A stretch of 64,000 nucleotides of DNA from an uncultured Deferribacteraceae bacterium (GTDB lineage: Bacteria > Chrysiogenota > Deferribacteres > Deferribacterales > Mucispirillaceae): assembly GCA_947039395.1 (NCBI GenBank), contig CAMQYS010000004.1:38459-102458 (forward strand), given 5' to 3'. The notes under the pieces are model-generated. The model searched no databases, was not told where the DNA came from, and worked only from the letters and a program-made list of their open reading frames with translations. The position numbers were made by a program, and so were the translations under genes. How positions within the stretch are numbered: the stretch's first letter is position 1; every line of letters starts with the position of its first letter. This document shows positions 1 through 8,746 of the stretch, one piece after another.

Positions 1-503
1 ATTTCTGGTGATGCTCCAACTGATCCTGCAAGAACGATATTACCATTCTCATCAATAGCAGATGCTTCAATTATAGCGTAATCAAGTTTTTCACCCTCTC
101 CTTTTGTATAAAATCCATAAAGAAGATCTTGACTAAACATAGAGAGATGTTTATCACCCATTTTAACTTGTCCAGAGTTGATAGCTTTTTTCATTGATGA
201 AGATGTTTGATACGGCCATCTTTTATTGATCATACCTAGATCAGTCCATCTGTCTTCAATTTCAGCGCCGATTGATGCGCCTGTAAAAAAATTAAATACC
301 CATTTTCCTTGCAGATTATTCTTTTCAACATGATCAGCAAGGTCGGCAGTTAATGTTTTAGGATACCCAACAGGAGTAAATCCTGATAGTCCCAAATTTA
401 ACATTCTTTTTTCTGTTTCAGCAAACAAAGGAATTACTTTATCGGTCGTTGTTACTTTTGATAGAAGACTCTTATCTCGTATTCTTTTCTCTAATTCTGA
501 CAT
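1..503 (-). CDS. Acetyl-CoA hydrolase/CoA-transferase family protein (3' end cut by window edge)
   Basis: Reading from the ATG at 503, which has a GGGAGGAG ribosome binding site just upstream, 167 codons stay open to the window edge. The translation begins MSELEKRIRDKSLL and contains GFTPVGYPKTL, FFTGASIGAEIEDRW and, near the cut end, YAIIEASAIDENG and GSVGASPEI. These match the N-terminal half of the acetyl-CoA hydrolase/transferase family (Cat1, ScpC and succinyl-CoA:acetate CoA-transferases), which swap CoA between acyl-CoA and acetate in the cytoplasm during fermentation or modified TCA cycles. The family is about 500 residues, so roughly two thirds of the gene lies outside, including the catalytic Glu. 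Substrate cannot be set from this part. Confidence 0.85.
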   Translation of the reverse strand, partial: MSELEKRIRDKSLLSKVTTTDKVIPLFAETEKRMLNLGLSGFTPVGYPKTLTADLADHVEKNNLQGKWVFNFFTGASIGAEIEDRWTDLGMINKRWPYQTSSSMKKAINSGQVKMGDKHLSMFSQDLLYGFYTKGEGEKLDYAIIEASAIDENGNIVLAGSVGASPE

Positions 504-601
504 ATATACTCCTCCCGTAAAACATAGATATATATTATTTTTTTAACTATAAGACTATTTTTACCTTATTTTCAAAGTATTTACAAGTCTTATTATATAA
601 A

Positions 602-1648
602 TTAATAATTTTTAGGTATATAATCGCAAAATGGCTCTTCTGCTAAATAGTCTCCAGTGATAGAATATGCCCTTGCTCTACAGCCTCCACAGACGTTTAA
701 ATGCTTACAAACTCCGCATTTTCCTTCGTATCCAGAGAAGTTACGCATATCATCAAATAACTCTGATTTATCCCAAATATTTTTTAATGTATCTTCAAAA
801 ACATTTCCAGCTGGAAGTGCAAAATATGAACATGGGAATATATCTCCTTTCGATGAAACAAAACATATACTCTGTCCAGCTATACATCCTTTACCGCCAC
901 CTGTAGAGAAACTTAACGATCTACGTTTAACATCTAATCCATCTTCGTGGCTTCTCTCTTTCCATATTCTATAGTAGTGAGGAGCACAAGTTGGACGAAC
1001 TAAAAGTTCCTCTTCAGATCTTTCCATATCGTAATGCCAATTTAAGATCGTTTCGTAATCTTCTTTCGATACAAGTTCAGCCATAATATCCTCACCTCTA
1101 CCAGTTGGCACAATTAAGAACATATACCAAGCATGTGCACCGATTGATTTAGCAAGTTTATAACAATCTTCAATGTATGCTTGATTACGCTTCGTAAATG
1201 ATGAATTAACTATAAATTTAATATCATGTTTCTTGAAATATTCTACTGCATTTAAAACAGATTTAAATGCTCCTTTAACGCCTCTAAAGTTATCATGAAT
1301 TTCATCATTAGGTCCGTCAATACTGATGGATACTATTTTCATTCCAGAATCTATAATTTTTTTACACACATCATCATCAACTAATAATCCGTTTGTTGCC
1401 ATCGCCATACGAAGTCCAAGTTTTGTACCGTATGATGCGATATCAAATATGTCTCCTCTTACAAGTGGTTCGCCACCTGATAAAACTATTGTTGGGTTAG
1501 CCATTTCTTTTATTTGATCTAAAAAGTTATAACACTTTTCTAACGTCCATACACCAGTTTCAGAAAATTTATCAGATGATGACCTGCAATGAACACATGT
1601 AAGGTTACACGCTTGTGTTACTTCCCAAGCCAGCCATTTTAATTCCAT
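602..1648 (-). CDS. Radical SAM/SPASM enzyme of the AhbC/AhbD/NirJ haem-biosynthesis group
   Basis: 348 residues. The N-terminus [17 protein letters not shown] carries the CX3CX2C motif (C14, C18, C21) that binds the SAM-cleaving [4Fe-4S] cluster, and SGGEP follows near residue 58. The C-terminal part has [20 protein letters not shown] and then [19 protein letters not shown]...EEPFC, a SPASM-type region for extra Fe-S clusters. The WEVT-ACNL-CVHCR start and the [10 protein letters not shown] ending are typical of the enzymes that convert didecarboxysirohaem or iron-coproporphyrin to haem (AhbC/AhbD) or make haem d1 (NirJ). Which reaction is catalysed cannot be told from sequence alone. A haem route would serve the c-type cytochrome encoded at 41.5 kb. 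Start ATG has AGAGG upstream. It lies upstream of the CoA-transferase on the same strand. Confidence 0.8.
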   Translation of the reverse strand: MELKWLAWEVTQACNLTCVHCRSSSDKFSETGVWTLEKCYNFLDQIKEMANPTIVLSGGEPLVRGDIFDIASYGTKLGLRMAMATNGLLVDDDVCKKIIDSGMKIVSISIDGPNDEIHDNFRGVKGAFKSVLNAVEYFKKHDIKFIVNSSFTKRNQAYIEDCYKLAKSIGAHAWYMFLIVPTGRGEDIMAELVSKEDYETILNWHYDMERSEEELLVRPTCAPHYYRIWKERSHEDGLDVKRRSLSFSTGGGKGCIAGQSICFVSSKGDIFPCSYFALPAGNVFEDTLKNIWDKSELFDDMRNFSGYEGKCGVCKHLNVCGGCRARAYSITGDYLAEEPFCDYIPKNY

Positions 1649-1780
1649 ATCTTATTTACCTCTAAGATTATATGATTGTAAAACATAACTTTAATAGTTC
1701 TACAATACTTATACAATGTTAATACAATTTTTAACGTATGACAATATAATTATATAATAATTGATGAAAATAGATTACTC

Positions 1781-2557
1781 TTATCTAATCCATCTATTAA
1801 TATCTTCACTACTATCATAAAAGAAAAATGCTTCATCAACATTAAGTTGGTTTAATTTATAACTTTTAGGTAGAGGCAATTTACCAAATGATCTAAGCAC
1901 TCTCATAACTTCTCTATCTAAATTATGATACCCACTACTACTAATCATCTTTATATTAACGATTGATCCATCTGATAATATTGAAAATTGTACACCAACA
2001 ACCCCCCTTTCCCCTCTAATAGCAGACTCTCTAGGATACTTCCATATCTGATATATTCTTGTACGAAATTTACCAAAATACGAAGCATACTTATCTTCAA
2101 ACTTATTATATGATGCTGTATCTTCGCCGTCCCTATCGACACTTTTTTGACGAGCAACTCTATTCGTTATCTCTTTAGTATTAAGTATATTTGGCTTATA
2201 CACCGTTGCAAGATCTGATTTAGAATTAACTATCTCATCGTTCTCATTCAGAGTAGATTTAGGTAATAAACTACCTTCAGGCTCATCAATATTACTCTCT
2301 TTAGAAGATGTAATTTTGTCGTGATCAAATGTAGTATCTCTATCATCATCAATAGGCGGAGGAATAACAGGAGGGGGTTCGTTAGATGGCATAGGTGGAG
2401 TGATAGGCTCAACTTTTTTTTCACTTATATATTCTATCTCTGTATACTCCTTCTCCTCTTCCACAACAGGCTTATGTATTTTAATTAAAACAATAGCAAT
2501 ATGGATTAATAAAGAGAGTAATATAGATATTATTAAAAACTTATTTCTTCTAAACAT
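1781..2557 (-). CDS. TonB-like energy transducer
   Basis: 258 residues with the three-part TonB plan. An N-terminal membrane anchor (about residues 7-26, FLIISILLSLLIHIAIVLI) is followed by a Pro- and acid-rich periplasmic spacer (ITPPMPSNEPPPVIPPPI), then a C-terminal TonB domain from about residue 160 (FGKFRTRIYQIWKYPRESAIRGERG, VGVQFSILSDGSI, MISSSGYHNLDREVMRVL). TonB proteins pass inner-membrane proton-motive force to outer-membrane receptors, so the cell has an outer membrane. No ExbB/ExbD or receptor gene lies beside it. The spacer also has an unusual acidic/Ser-rich stretch (DDDRDTTFDHDK). It stands alone between the radical SAM gene and the divergent heat-shock operon. Confidence 0.85.
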   Translation of the reverse strand: MFRRNKFLIISILLSLLIHIAIVLIKIHKPVVEEEKEYTEIEYISEKKVEPITPPMPSNEPPPVIPPPIDDDRDTTFDHDKITSSKESNIDEPEGSLLPKSTLNENDEIVNSKSDLATVYKPNILNTKEITNRVARQKSVDRDGEDTASYNKFEDKYASYFGKFRTRIYQIWKYPRESAIRGERGVVGVQFSILSDGSIVNIKMISSSGYHNLDREVMRVLRSFGKLPLPKSYKLNQLNVDEAFFFYDSSEDINRWIR

Positions 2558-2633
2558 ATTGATAGAATAATAATACAGTATTAAAAGAATAACAACATTA
2601 AAGTTACTGTTTTAGAAAGATATTAAAAGATAT

Positions 2634-2654
2634 GTTGACAGTGATTGGCTCAAG
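2634..2654 (+). promoter_or_regulatory. HAIR-like putative HspR operator overlapping the -35 box
   Basis: HspR repressors bind HAIR elements, CTTGAGT-N7-ACTCAAG. Here gTTGAca (2634-2640), seven bases and gCTCAAG (2648-2654) keep the exact spacing, with 4 of 7 matches on the left arm and 6 of 7 on the right. The element covers the -35 box, so binding would block the promoter. An hspR-like gene is third in the operon, suggesting autoregulation. The left arm is weak, so this is a candidate only. Confidence 0.5.
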
Positions 2655-2663
2655 TATTATAAT
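2635..2663 (+). promoter_or_regulatory. Consensus sigma-70 promoter of the heat-shock operon
   Basis: A perfect -35 box TTGACA (2635-2640), a 17-base spacer and a perfect -10 box TATAAT (2658-2663). Transcription would start near 2670, about 30 bases before the hsp20 ATG at 2701. A longer in-frame start at 2632 would put the first codons inside the promoter, which supports the start at 2701. Confidence 0.85.
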
Positions 2664-2700
2664 GCAAACAGAAGCATATTTAATTATATGGGGAGACTTA

Positions 2701-3132
2701 ATGTCATTAATCAGATGGAACCCAGTAAACGATATTCTCACTCTGCAAGAGAAGGTGAACAAATTATTTGATGATAATAATGATGATCAATCTACTACAC
2801 ACACATTTACTCCTTTAGTAGATATAATTGAAACTAATAATGATATAAAATTAATAATAGAAGTTGCAGGTATGAAAGAGGAAGATATTGATATACAGAT
2901 TACAGATGGAAGTGTGATTGTTAAAGGAGAGAGAGTTTTTGATGAAGATCTTAATGAAGAGAGCTCTTATAAATTAGAAAGACAGTACGGTAATTTTAAA
3001 CTCTCATTTGCAGTACACCCAAAGATTACTTCTCCTGCTGTATCTGCAACTCTCAAAGATGGTTTATTAAGAATTGTTTTAAGAAAAAAAATTGAACCTA
3101 ATTCTAAATCTATAGTAATTAATAAAGAGTAA
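2701..3132 (+). CDS. Hsp20 / alpha-crystallin small heat-shock protein
   Basis: 143 residues from the ATG at 2701, which has GGGGAG five bases upstream; an earlier in-frame ATG at 2632 lies inside the promoter and is rejected. The start MSLIRWNPVNDILTLQEKVNKLFDD is typical of bacterial Hsp20. The alpha-crystallin domain follows (VDIIETNNDIKLIIEVAGMKEEDIDIQ, GERVFDEDL), with the A-X-L-X-N/D-G-L-type motif ATLKDGLLRIVL near the end and a C-terminal tail with an I-X-I-like SIVINKE. These are ATP-independent holdases that keep unfolding proteins soluble for DnaK/ClpB. First gene of the hsp20-dnaJ-hspR-clpB-sigma series. Confidence 0.93.
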   Translation: MSLIRWNPVNDILTLQEKVNKLFDDNNDDQSTTHTFTPLVDIIETNNDIKLIIEVAGMKEEDIDIQITDGSVIVKGERVFDEDLNEESSYKLERQYGNFKLSFAVHPKITSPAVSATLKDGLLRIVLRKKIEPNSKSIVINKE

Positions 3133-3241
3133 TAATATACTATTTAGAGTAATGTTAAATAATGTTACAATATAAATTTGAGATATCTTGCTAAACATAC
3201 AATTATCTCATTTGTTTTAAAGAAAATAATATGGACGGTTT

Positions 3242-4360
3242 ATGATTAAAAGTAAAGATTACTATGAAATTTTAGAGGTATCTAAATCAGCAACAGCTGA
3301 AGATATAAAGAAGAACTATAAAAAATTAGCAAAAAAGTATCATCCTGATATGCATCCTAATGATAAAGAAGCTGAAATAAAATTTAAAGAGTTATCAGAA
3401 GCTTATGCCGTTCTATCTGATAGTGAAAAACGTAAAGATTATAACTCATTAGGGCATGAAGCATTTACATCATCAGGGCAAGGACACAATTTTAGAAATA
3501 TGAACTCTGAAGATATGCGATCATTTCGTTTCGGTGGCAACACATCATTTGAAGATATTTTTGGAGATGCTTTCGGTACAGGAAGAAGAAAGAAAAAAAA
3601 ACCTGCAAACCAAAAAGGTGATGACAAACTCTATGCTGTTACAATTGATCTTGATGATGCGATAACAGGTTCAATAATTGAGCTATCTATCACAAGACGT
3701 GAAAAATGTAAACAGTGTAATGGTGCTACTGGAACAAAAGGTAAATGTACTGATTGTAACGGTACTGGAGAGGATCAATCACAACGTTCATACTATCAAG
3801 AGTCGTGTTATACATGTGATGGTTCTGGAGAGGCTATTGTTGAACCGTGTAAAGTATGTGGCGCAACAGGGCTAACACCGATATATGAAAAAATTAAAGT
3901 AACTGTACCTAAAGGTATTAAAAATGGTGGAAAGATACGTTTATCTGGTAAAGGTGATGATGGTCGTGGTACTGGTAAAACTGGAGATTTATACATTGAA
4001 ATAAATATTAACGAACACTCTATCTATACTCGTGATGGCGACAACCTATATCTAAACTTAGATGTAGATATGTTTGAGGCTTTATTAGGTGCAAAAATTA
4101 CTGTTCCTACTCCTTATGGAGAGGTTATGCTAAATATCCCTAAAGGAAGTAATAATGAACAGAAATTTAGATTAAAATCAAGAGGAATGCCTAAAATGAA
4201 ATCTGTAGAGTTTGGAGACCTATATGTTGTTATACATGTAAAAACTCCAAAAATTGAGGACGATAATATTTTAAATGATCTTAAAAGTATTATGGATAAA
4301 ACAAAACGAATTGATAGGTCATTGATTTTAAATGAAGGTATGATTAAGAAAGATCAGTAG
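3242..4360 (+). CDS. dnaJ: DnaJ-type co-chaperone
   Basis: 372 residues. The J-domain (residues 5-70) has YYEILEVSKSATAEDIKKNY and the HPD motif in KYHPDMHP that stimulates DnaK ATPase. A short Gly/Phe region (FGGNTSFEDIFGDAFG) follows, then the zinc-binding region with four CXXCXGXG-like repeats (CKQCNGATG, CTDCNGTG, CYTCDGSG, CKVCGATG), and the C-terminal substrate-binding domains (VPKGIKNGGKIRLSGKGD, LLGAKITVPTPYGEV). The full type I architecture is present, although the second zinc-finger half-repeats are compact. No dnaK or grpE is beside it. The gap to hsp20 (109 bases) shows no clear terminator, so it is probably in the same operon. Confidence 0.93.
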   Translation: MIKSKDYYEILEVSKSATAEDIKKNYKKLAKKYHPDMHPNDKEAEIKFKELSEAYAVLSDSEKRKDYNSLGHEAFTSSGQGHNFRNMNSEDMRSFRFGGNTSFEDIFGDAFGTGRRKKKKPANQKGDDKLYAVTIDLDDAITGSIIELSITRREKCKQCNGATGTKGKCTDCNGTGEDQSQRSYYQESCYTCDGSGEAIVEPCKVCGATGLTPIYEKIKVTVPKGIKNGGKIRLSGKGDDGRGTGKTGDLYIEININEHSIYTRDGDNLYLNLDVDMFEALLGAKITVPTPYGEVMLNIPKGSNNEQKFRLKSRGMPKMKSVEFGDLYVVIHVKTPKIEDDNILNDLKSIMDKTKRIDRSLILNEGMIKKDQ

Positions 4361-4404
4361 ATCTATAAAGTATAAGATCGCAACAAAATTACAAGGATAT
4401 AGGT

Positions 4405-4767
4405 ATGGAAGAGAAACCATTATATGTAATAAGTATTGTATCTGATCTATTAGGATTGCATCCTCAAACTTTACGCCAATATGAAAGATTAGGGTTTATT
4501 GAGCCATCAAGAACTATCGGAAACACCCGTTTATACTCTGAAAATGATATAGAACAGTTAAAAAAAATTATTCTATTAACAAGAGAAAACGGTGTAAACT
4601 TAGCTGGTGTAGAGATAATTTTGCAGATGCAAAAAGAGATAGATATCTTAAATGAACAGATCAATGATAAAATAAGTCGTATTAAAAATAATTTTGATAA
4701 TAATAAAAGAAGAGACGGACTATCTATTAACAAAGTTTATACTAAGATAACTATTTTAAAAGAGTAA
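4405..4767 (+). CDS. hspR: HspR-like MerR-family heat-shock repressor
   Basis: 120 residues. The MerR-type winged helix is clear: YVISIVSDLLGLHPQTLRQYERLGFIEPSRTIGNTRLYSENDIEQLKKI. The HPQTLRQYERLGFI-P-R-----RLYS pattern is the hallmark of HspR, as is the lack of a metal- or drug-binding C-terminal domain; the rest is a short coiled coil. HspR represses dnaK/clpB operons by binding HAIR elements, commonly with DnaK as co-repressor. Position between dnaJ and clpB agrees, and a HAIR-like site overlaps the promoter at 2634-2654. Start ATG has AAGGATA upstream. Spacing to clpB is 16 bases. Confidence 0.9.
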   Translation: MEEKPLYVISIVSDLLGLHPQTLRQYERLGFIEPSRTIGNTRLYSENDIEQLKKIILLTRENGVNLAGVEIILQMQKEIDILNEQINDKISRIKNNFDNNKRRDGLSINKVYTKITILKE

Positions 4768-4783
4768 GTCGGGGATAAGTATT

Positions 4784-7393
4784 ATGATAAATTTTAATAA
4801 ATTAACTATTAAAGCACAAGAGTCATTACAAAGTGCGATCTCTTTAGCAAATGAAAAGAGTAATCAACAAGTACAACTTGAGCATCAGTTAGTGGCGTTA
4901 ATAAATCAAGAAGATGGATTAACTGTTCCTATATTGCAAAAAATTGGAATAGATTATGATAGATTAAAAACAGAGGTTATGGAGCTTATAACCAATCTTC
5001 CTAAAGTTTCTGGAGATACAGATACAGTTATCTCTAAAGAGCTTATTAAAGTTTATGATTACGCTCAAAAATACGCTAAAAAAATGTCTGATGAGTATAT
5101 ATCTGTTGAACATATTCTTCTTGGTATTATAGAAAATGCTGAATATTCATTAAGAAAAATATTCACAACGTTTAATATTAATGAAAAAATAATGGAACAA
5201 GCGTTATTAACTATTCGTAAAGGAGCAAAAATTACCGATCAAAACCCTGAAGATAAGTTAAATGTATTGGAAAAGTATACGATAGACTTAACTAAACGTG
5301 CAAGAGACGGAAAACTTGATCCAGTTATCGGTAGAGATGAAGAGATTAGAAGAGTTATACATGTGCTATCTAGAAGAACTAAAAATAATCCGATATTAAT
5401 CGGTGAACCAGGTGTTGGTAAAACAGCAATCGCTGAAGGTTTAGCATTAAGAATTATTGATGGAGATACTCCTGATTCATTAAAAGACAAAACTGTCGTA
5501 GTCTTAGATATGGGAATATTGATTGCAGGAACAAAATATCGTGGTGAGTTTGAAGATAGATTAAAAGGTATAATAAAAGAGATTATTGATAGTAATGGTA
5601 ACATAATATTATTTATAGACGAAATACATACCTTAGTAGGTGCTGGTGCAACGGAAGGTGCAATGGATGCAGCAAATATACTTAAACCATCGCTTGCAAG
5701 AGGAGAGCTACATTGTATCGGTGCAACAACACTAGATGAATATAAAAAATATATTGAAAAAGATGCTGCCTTAGAAAGACGGTTTCAACCTGTTGCAATA
5801 AATGAACCATCTGTTGAAGATACTATCTCAATTCTTAGAGGATTAAAAGAAAGATATGAAATTCATCATGGTGTAAGAATAAAAGATTCTGCACTTGTTG
5901 CAGCCGCTCATCTTGCAAATAAATATATAACTGATAGATTTATGCCTGATAAAGCGATAGATCTTATTGATGAGGCTACAGCAAAACTTAGAATGGAAAT
6001 AGACTCTATGCCTCAAGAGTTAGACGAATTAGAGAGAAGATTTCGTCAATTAGAAATTGAGAGACAAGCATTAAAAAAAGAAAAAGATAATGCATCTAAG
6101 ATAAGATACGATAAAATAGAGAGTGAGATAGCTAACCTTAATGACAAGATATCTATTATTAGAACTAAATGGAATAACGAAAAAGAAATTATCTTTAAAG
6201 TTAGAGAGCTTAAAGAGAAAATAGAAGATACAAAACATCAAGCTTTTAATGCTGAAAGAAAAGGTGATTTTGAATCAGCTTCTGTACTTAAATACGGCAA
6301 GTTAGTAGAGCTAGAGAAAGAGTTAGATACTTACAATAATAAAATCATATCTATTCAAACAGGTAACCCTCTTCTTAAAGAAGAAGTTGATGAAGAAGAT
6401 ATCGCTGAAGTTGTATCTAATTGGACAAAAATTCCTGTAAAAAAACTCCTAGAGGAAGAAGTCGATAAACTTATTAACATGGAGAGCTATCTACATAAAA
6501 GAGTTATCGGACAAAATGTAGCGATTAAAACTGTTTCTGATGCTATACGAAGGAATAGAGCTGGTTTAAACGATATAAATAAACCTATCGGCTCATTTAT
6601 CTTCTTAGGTCCAACAGGTGTTGGTAAAACCGAGCTTGCTAAAGCATTAGCTGAATTTTTATTTGATTCTGAAAATGCACTTATTAGAATTGATATGAGC
6701 GAATATATGGAGAAACACTCTGTCTCAAAATTAATAGGATCTCCTCCTGGATATGTAGGATATGAAGCAGGTGGACAATTGACAGATAAAGTAAGACGTA
6801 GACCCTACTCTGTTATCCTCTTTGATGAAATAGAGAAAGCTCATCCAGATGTCTTTAATGTTCTACTACAACTACTAGATGATGGAAGATTAACTGATGG
6901 TAAAGGAAGGGTTGTATCATTTAAAAACACATTAATAATAATGACTTCTAATATAGCATCTTTAAAGATACAAGAAGAATTTGCCGAAGAGAAAACTATG
7001 GAAGAGAAATATAGAATGATGAGTAAAATCGCTATGGACGAGTTATCTATATATTTCAAACCAGAATTTATTAATCGTATAGATGATATTATTGTGTTTC
7101 ATCCACTACAAGATGAAGATTTGAAAAAAATTATTAAATTAACTTTAAATAGTATTGAAAAAAGATTGGAAAATAATTCTGTTAAAGTAACCTTTGATAA
7201 CTCTGTAATTGATGAGATATCTAAAACAGGTTTTGATAGATCATATGGTGCTAGACCTATGAAAAGAATTATACAGAAAAAAATAGAAAACTTTATTGCT
7301 GATAAAATAATTAGAGGAGAAATAAAACAAAATTCTCTTATTAATTTATACTATAAAAATTCACAGTTAGAGTTTAAAAATATAAATAGTTAA
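4784..7393 (+). CDS. clpB: ClpB disaggregase
   Basis: 869 residues, full length for ClpB. An N-terminal Clp-N domain (FNKLTIKAQESLQSAISLA) is followed by AAA+ domain 1 with Walker A GEPGVGKTA and Walker B IILFIDEIHTLVGAG. A long coiled-coil middle domain (about residues 400-525) is rich in Glu/Lys, and AAA+ domain 2 has GPTGVGKTELAKALAE, DMSEYMEKHSVSKLIGSPPGYVGYE and ILFDEIEKAHPDVFN. The C-terminal small domain ends GFDRSYGARPMKRIIQKKIEN. The middle domain distinguishes ClpB from ClpA/ClpC. It rescues aggregated protein with DnaK/DnaJ. It lies inside the HspR-regulated operon. Confidence 0.96.
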   Translation: MINFNKLTIKAQESLQSAISLANEKSNQQVQLEHQLVALINQEDGLTVPILQKIGIDYDRLKTEVMELITNLPKVSGDTDTVISKELIKVYDYAQKYAKKMSDEYISVEHILLGIIENAEYSLRKIFTTFNINEKIMEQALLTIRKGAKITDQNPEDKLNVLEKYTIDLTKRARDGKLDPVIGRDEEIRRVIHVLSRRTKNNPILIGEPGVGKTAIAEGLALRIIDGDTPDSLKDKTVVVLDMGILIAGTKYRGEFEDRLKGIIKEIIDSNGNIILFIDEIHTLVGAGATEGAMDAANILKPSLARGELHCIGATTLDEYKKYIEKDAALERRFQPVAINEPSVEDTISILRGLKERYEIHHGVRIKDSALVAAAHLANKYITDRFMPDKAIDLIDEATAKLRMEIDSMPQELDELERRFRQLEIERQALKKEKDNASKIRYDKIESEIANLNDKISIIRTKWNNEKEIIFKVRELKEKIEDTKHQAFNAERKGDFESASVLKYGKLVELEKELDTYNNKIISIQTGNPLLKEEVDEEDIAEVVSNWTKIPVKKLLEEEVDKLINMESYLHKRVIGQNVAIKTVSDAIRRNRAGLNDINKPIGSFIFLGPTGVGKTELAKALAEFLFDSENALIRIDMSEYMEKHSVSKLIGSPPGYVGYEAGGQLTDKVRRRPYSVILFDEIEKAHPDVFNVLLQLLDDGRLTDGKGRVVSFKNTLIIMTSNIASLKIQEEFAEEKTMEEKYRMMSKIAMDELSIYFKPEFINRIDDIIVFHPLQDEDLKKIIKLTLNSIEKRLENNSVKVTFDNSVIDEISKTGFDRSYGARPMKRIIQKKIENFIADKIIRGEIKQNSLINLYYKNSQLEFKNINS

Positions 7394-7423
7394 TTTACTT
7401 TTTAACTTATTAATAAGTAAATT
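7392..7423 (+). terminator. Weak hairpin between clpB and the sigma factor gene
   Basis: A 9-base stem (AATTTACTT 7392-7400 with AAGTAAATT 7415-7423) with a 14-base loop and a short T-run after it. AT-rich and weak; it may attenuate rather than end transcription into the next gene. Confidence 0.4.
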
Positions 7424-7451
7424 TTTAGTTTATGGAGTTCATGAATAAATA

Positions 7452-8648
7452 ATGACAAAAAGAACACCTAAAAAAAATGGTAGCGATGATCGTCTTAATA
7501 ATGATCATGATATCATAAAAGATAACAGTTCAAATGTGCTTGATAATATAAACGAGCTTAAAAATACAAACGAGCTTGATAATATAGACGAGCTTGATAA
7601 CCTAGATGAGCTTGATAATGTAGATGAGCTTGATAACCTAGATGAGCTTGATAATGTAGATGAGCTTGATGACCTAGATGAGCTTGATAATGTAGATCCA
7701 ATTGATGTTCTTGATGAATTAGAAAATCTTGACTTAGTTGATAGCGATATGCAAAATATAGGTCCGATTGATATTCTTGATAATATAGAACAACAAGATA
7801 AAATAGACGATAAAAAATCTTATGTCAGCAGTGATATCACTACTCAATACTATAAAAATATCGCTCAATATAAACCATTAACTTTAGAACAAGAGTTGGC
7901 TTTAGGTAGAAAGATTAAAAAAGGTGATAAAAATGCCTTAATGGAACTTCTACTTGCTAACCTTAAGTTTGTTGTCTCAATTGCTTTGAAATATAAAAAT
8001 ACATCTGTACCTATTCCTGATCTAATTAATCAAGGTAATATAGGATTATTAGAAGCTGCAAAAAGATATAAACCAGAGAAAAAAGTAAAGTTTATAACTT
8101 ACGCTGTGTGGTGGATAAGACAATCGATTATAAGTTGTTTATCAGATAATATCGGATCGGTAAAGTTATCGTTAAAACATAGTAGCTTACTTTATAAAAT
8201 TAATTCTACATCAGAGAGATTATCAAAAGAGTTAAAACGTGCTCCTCATATAGATGAGATTGCTGCTCAACTTAGTATATCTGAAGAACAAATTGAAGCG
8301 ATCTACCGTGTTTCTAAAGGAACACTTTCATTAGATACACCTATATCTAACGATAATGAGACTTCATTTATTGATAGTATCGAAGATAAGGGAGAAAGTA
8401 TTGAAGATATTCTTATTCAAAATATGTTAAAAGTATCTTTACATGATATAGTATCAGAACTTGATGAAAGAGAAGGTAAAATTATCGCATTAAGATTTGG
8501 ATTAGATGGAGAAGACTCACTAACACTTGAAGAAGTTGGTAACAAATTAAGCATATCAAGAGAGAGAGTAAGGCAACTAGAATCAAGAGCATTAGATAAA
8601 CTTAAAAAGAAAGCTATAAAAAAGAGATTAAATGATTATCTTTATTAA
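7452..8648 (+). CDS. Sigma-70 family RNA polymerase sigma factor with a hexapeptide-repeat acidic N-terminus
   Basis: 398 residues. From about residue 125 it is a group 1/2 type sigma factor. Region 1.2 (YYKNIAQYKPLTLEQELALGRKI), region 2 (LANLKFVVSIALKYKN...PDLINQGNIGLLEAAKRYKPEKKVKFITYAVWWIRQSI), region 3 (RLSKELKRAPHIDEIAAQLSIS) and region 4 (DEREGKIIALRFGLDGED..TLEEVGNKLSISRERVRQLESRAL) are all present. The first 120 residues are Asp/Asn/Leu-rich, including seven copies of an ELDNxD hexapeptide encoded by an 18-base tandem repeat. Its place behind clpB suggests a stress-linked alternative sigma factor rather than the main RpoD, but that is inference. No RpoH box was identified. Confidence 0.88.
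   Translation: MTKRTPKKNGSDDRLNNDHDIIKDNSSNVLDNINELKNTNELDNIDELDNLDELDNVDELDNLDELDNVDELDDLDELDNVDPIDVLDELENLDLVDSDMQNIGPIDILDNIEQQDKIDDKKSYVSSDITTQYYKNIAQYKPLTLEQELALGRKIKKGDKNALMELLLANLKFVVSIALKYKNTSVPIPDLINQGNIGLLEAAKRYKPEKKVKFITYAVWWIRQSIISCLSDNIGSVKLSLKHSSLLYKINSTSERLSKELKRAPHIDEIAAQLSISEEQIEAIYRVSKGTLSLDTPISNDNETSFIDSIEDKGESIEDILIQNMLKVSLHDIVSELDEREGKIIALRFGLDGEDSLTLEEVGNKLSISRERVRQLESRALDKLKKKAIKKRLNDYLY
7572..7697 (+). repeat. Seven tandem 18-base repeats inside the sigma factor gene
   Basis: Copies begin at 7572, 7590, 7608, 7626, 7644, 7662 and 7680, each starting GAGCTTGAT and ending TAGA(T/C). The unit is a multiple of three, so copy-number changes lengthen or shorten the acidic N-terminus without a frameshift. 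A degenerate copy precedes at 7554. Confidence 0.95.
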
Positions 8649-8678
8649 TATCAAGTAACGATATAAAGTCTATTTAAT

Positions 8679-8708
8679 ATTTTGTTACTTTAAATAGTAA
8701 CTCAAAAT
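8679..8708. terminator. Bidirectional terminator between convergent genes
   Basis: ATTTTG (8679-8684) pairs with CAAAAT (8703-8708), and TTACT (8685-8689) with AGTAA (8696-8700), around a six-base loop with a two-base bulge. It sits between the ends of the sigma factor gene (+) and the lipoprotein gene (-). Confidence 0.5.
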
Positions 8709-8746
8709 AGTATTAATAAAAGATAAGAGATGCTAACTTTATATAT

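Noticed and set aside
549..594. Terminator after the radical SAM gene (ATAAGACT/AGTCTTAT)
   Set aside because: The stem is short, the loop is about 30 bases and no T-run follows on the relevant strand.
2632..2700. Longer Hsp20 start at 2632
   Set aside because: It would translate through the promoter. GGGGAG and the family start support 2701.
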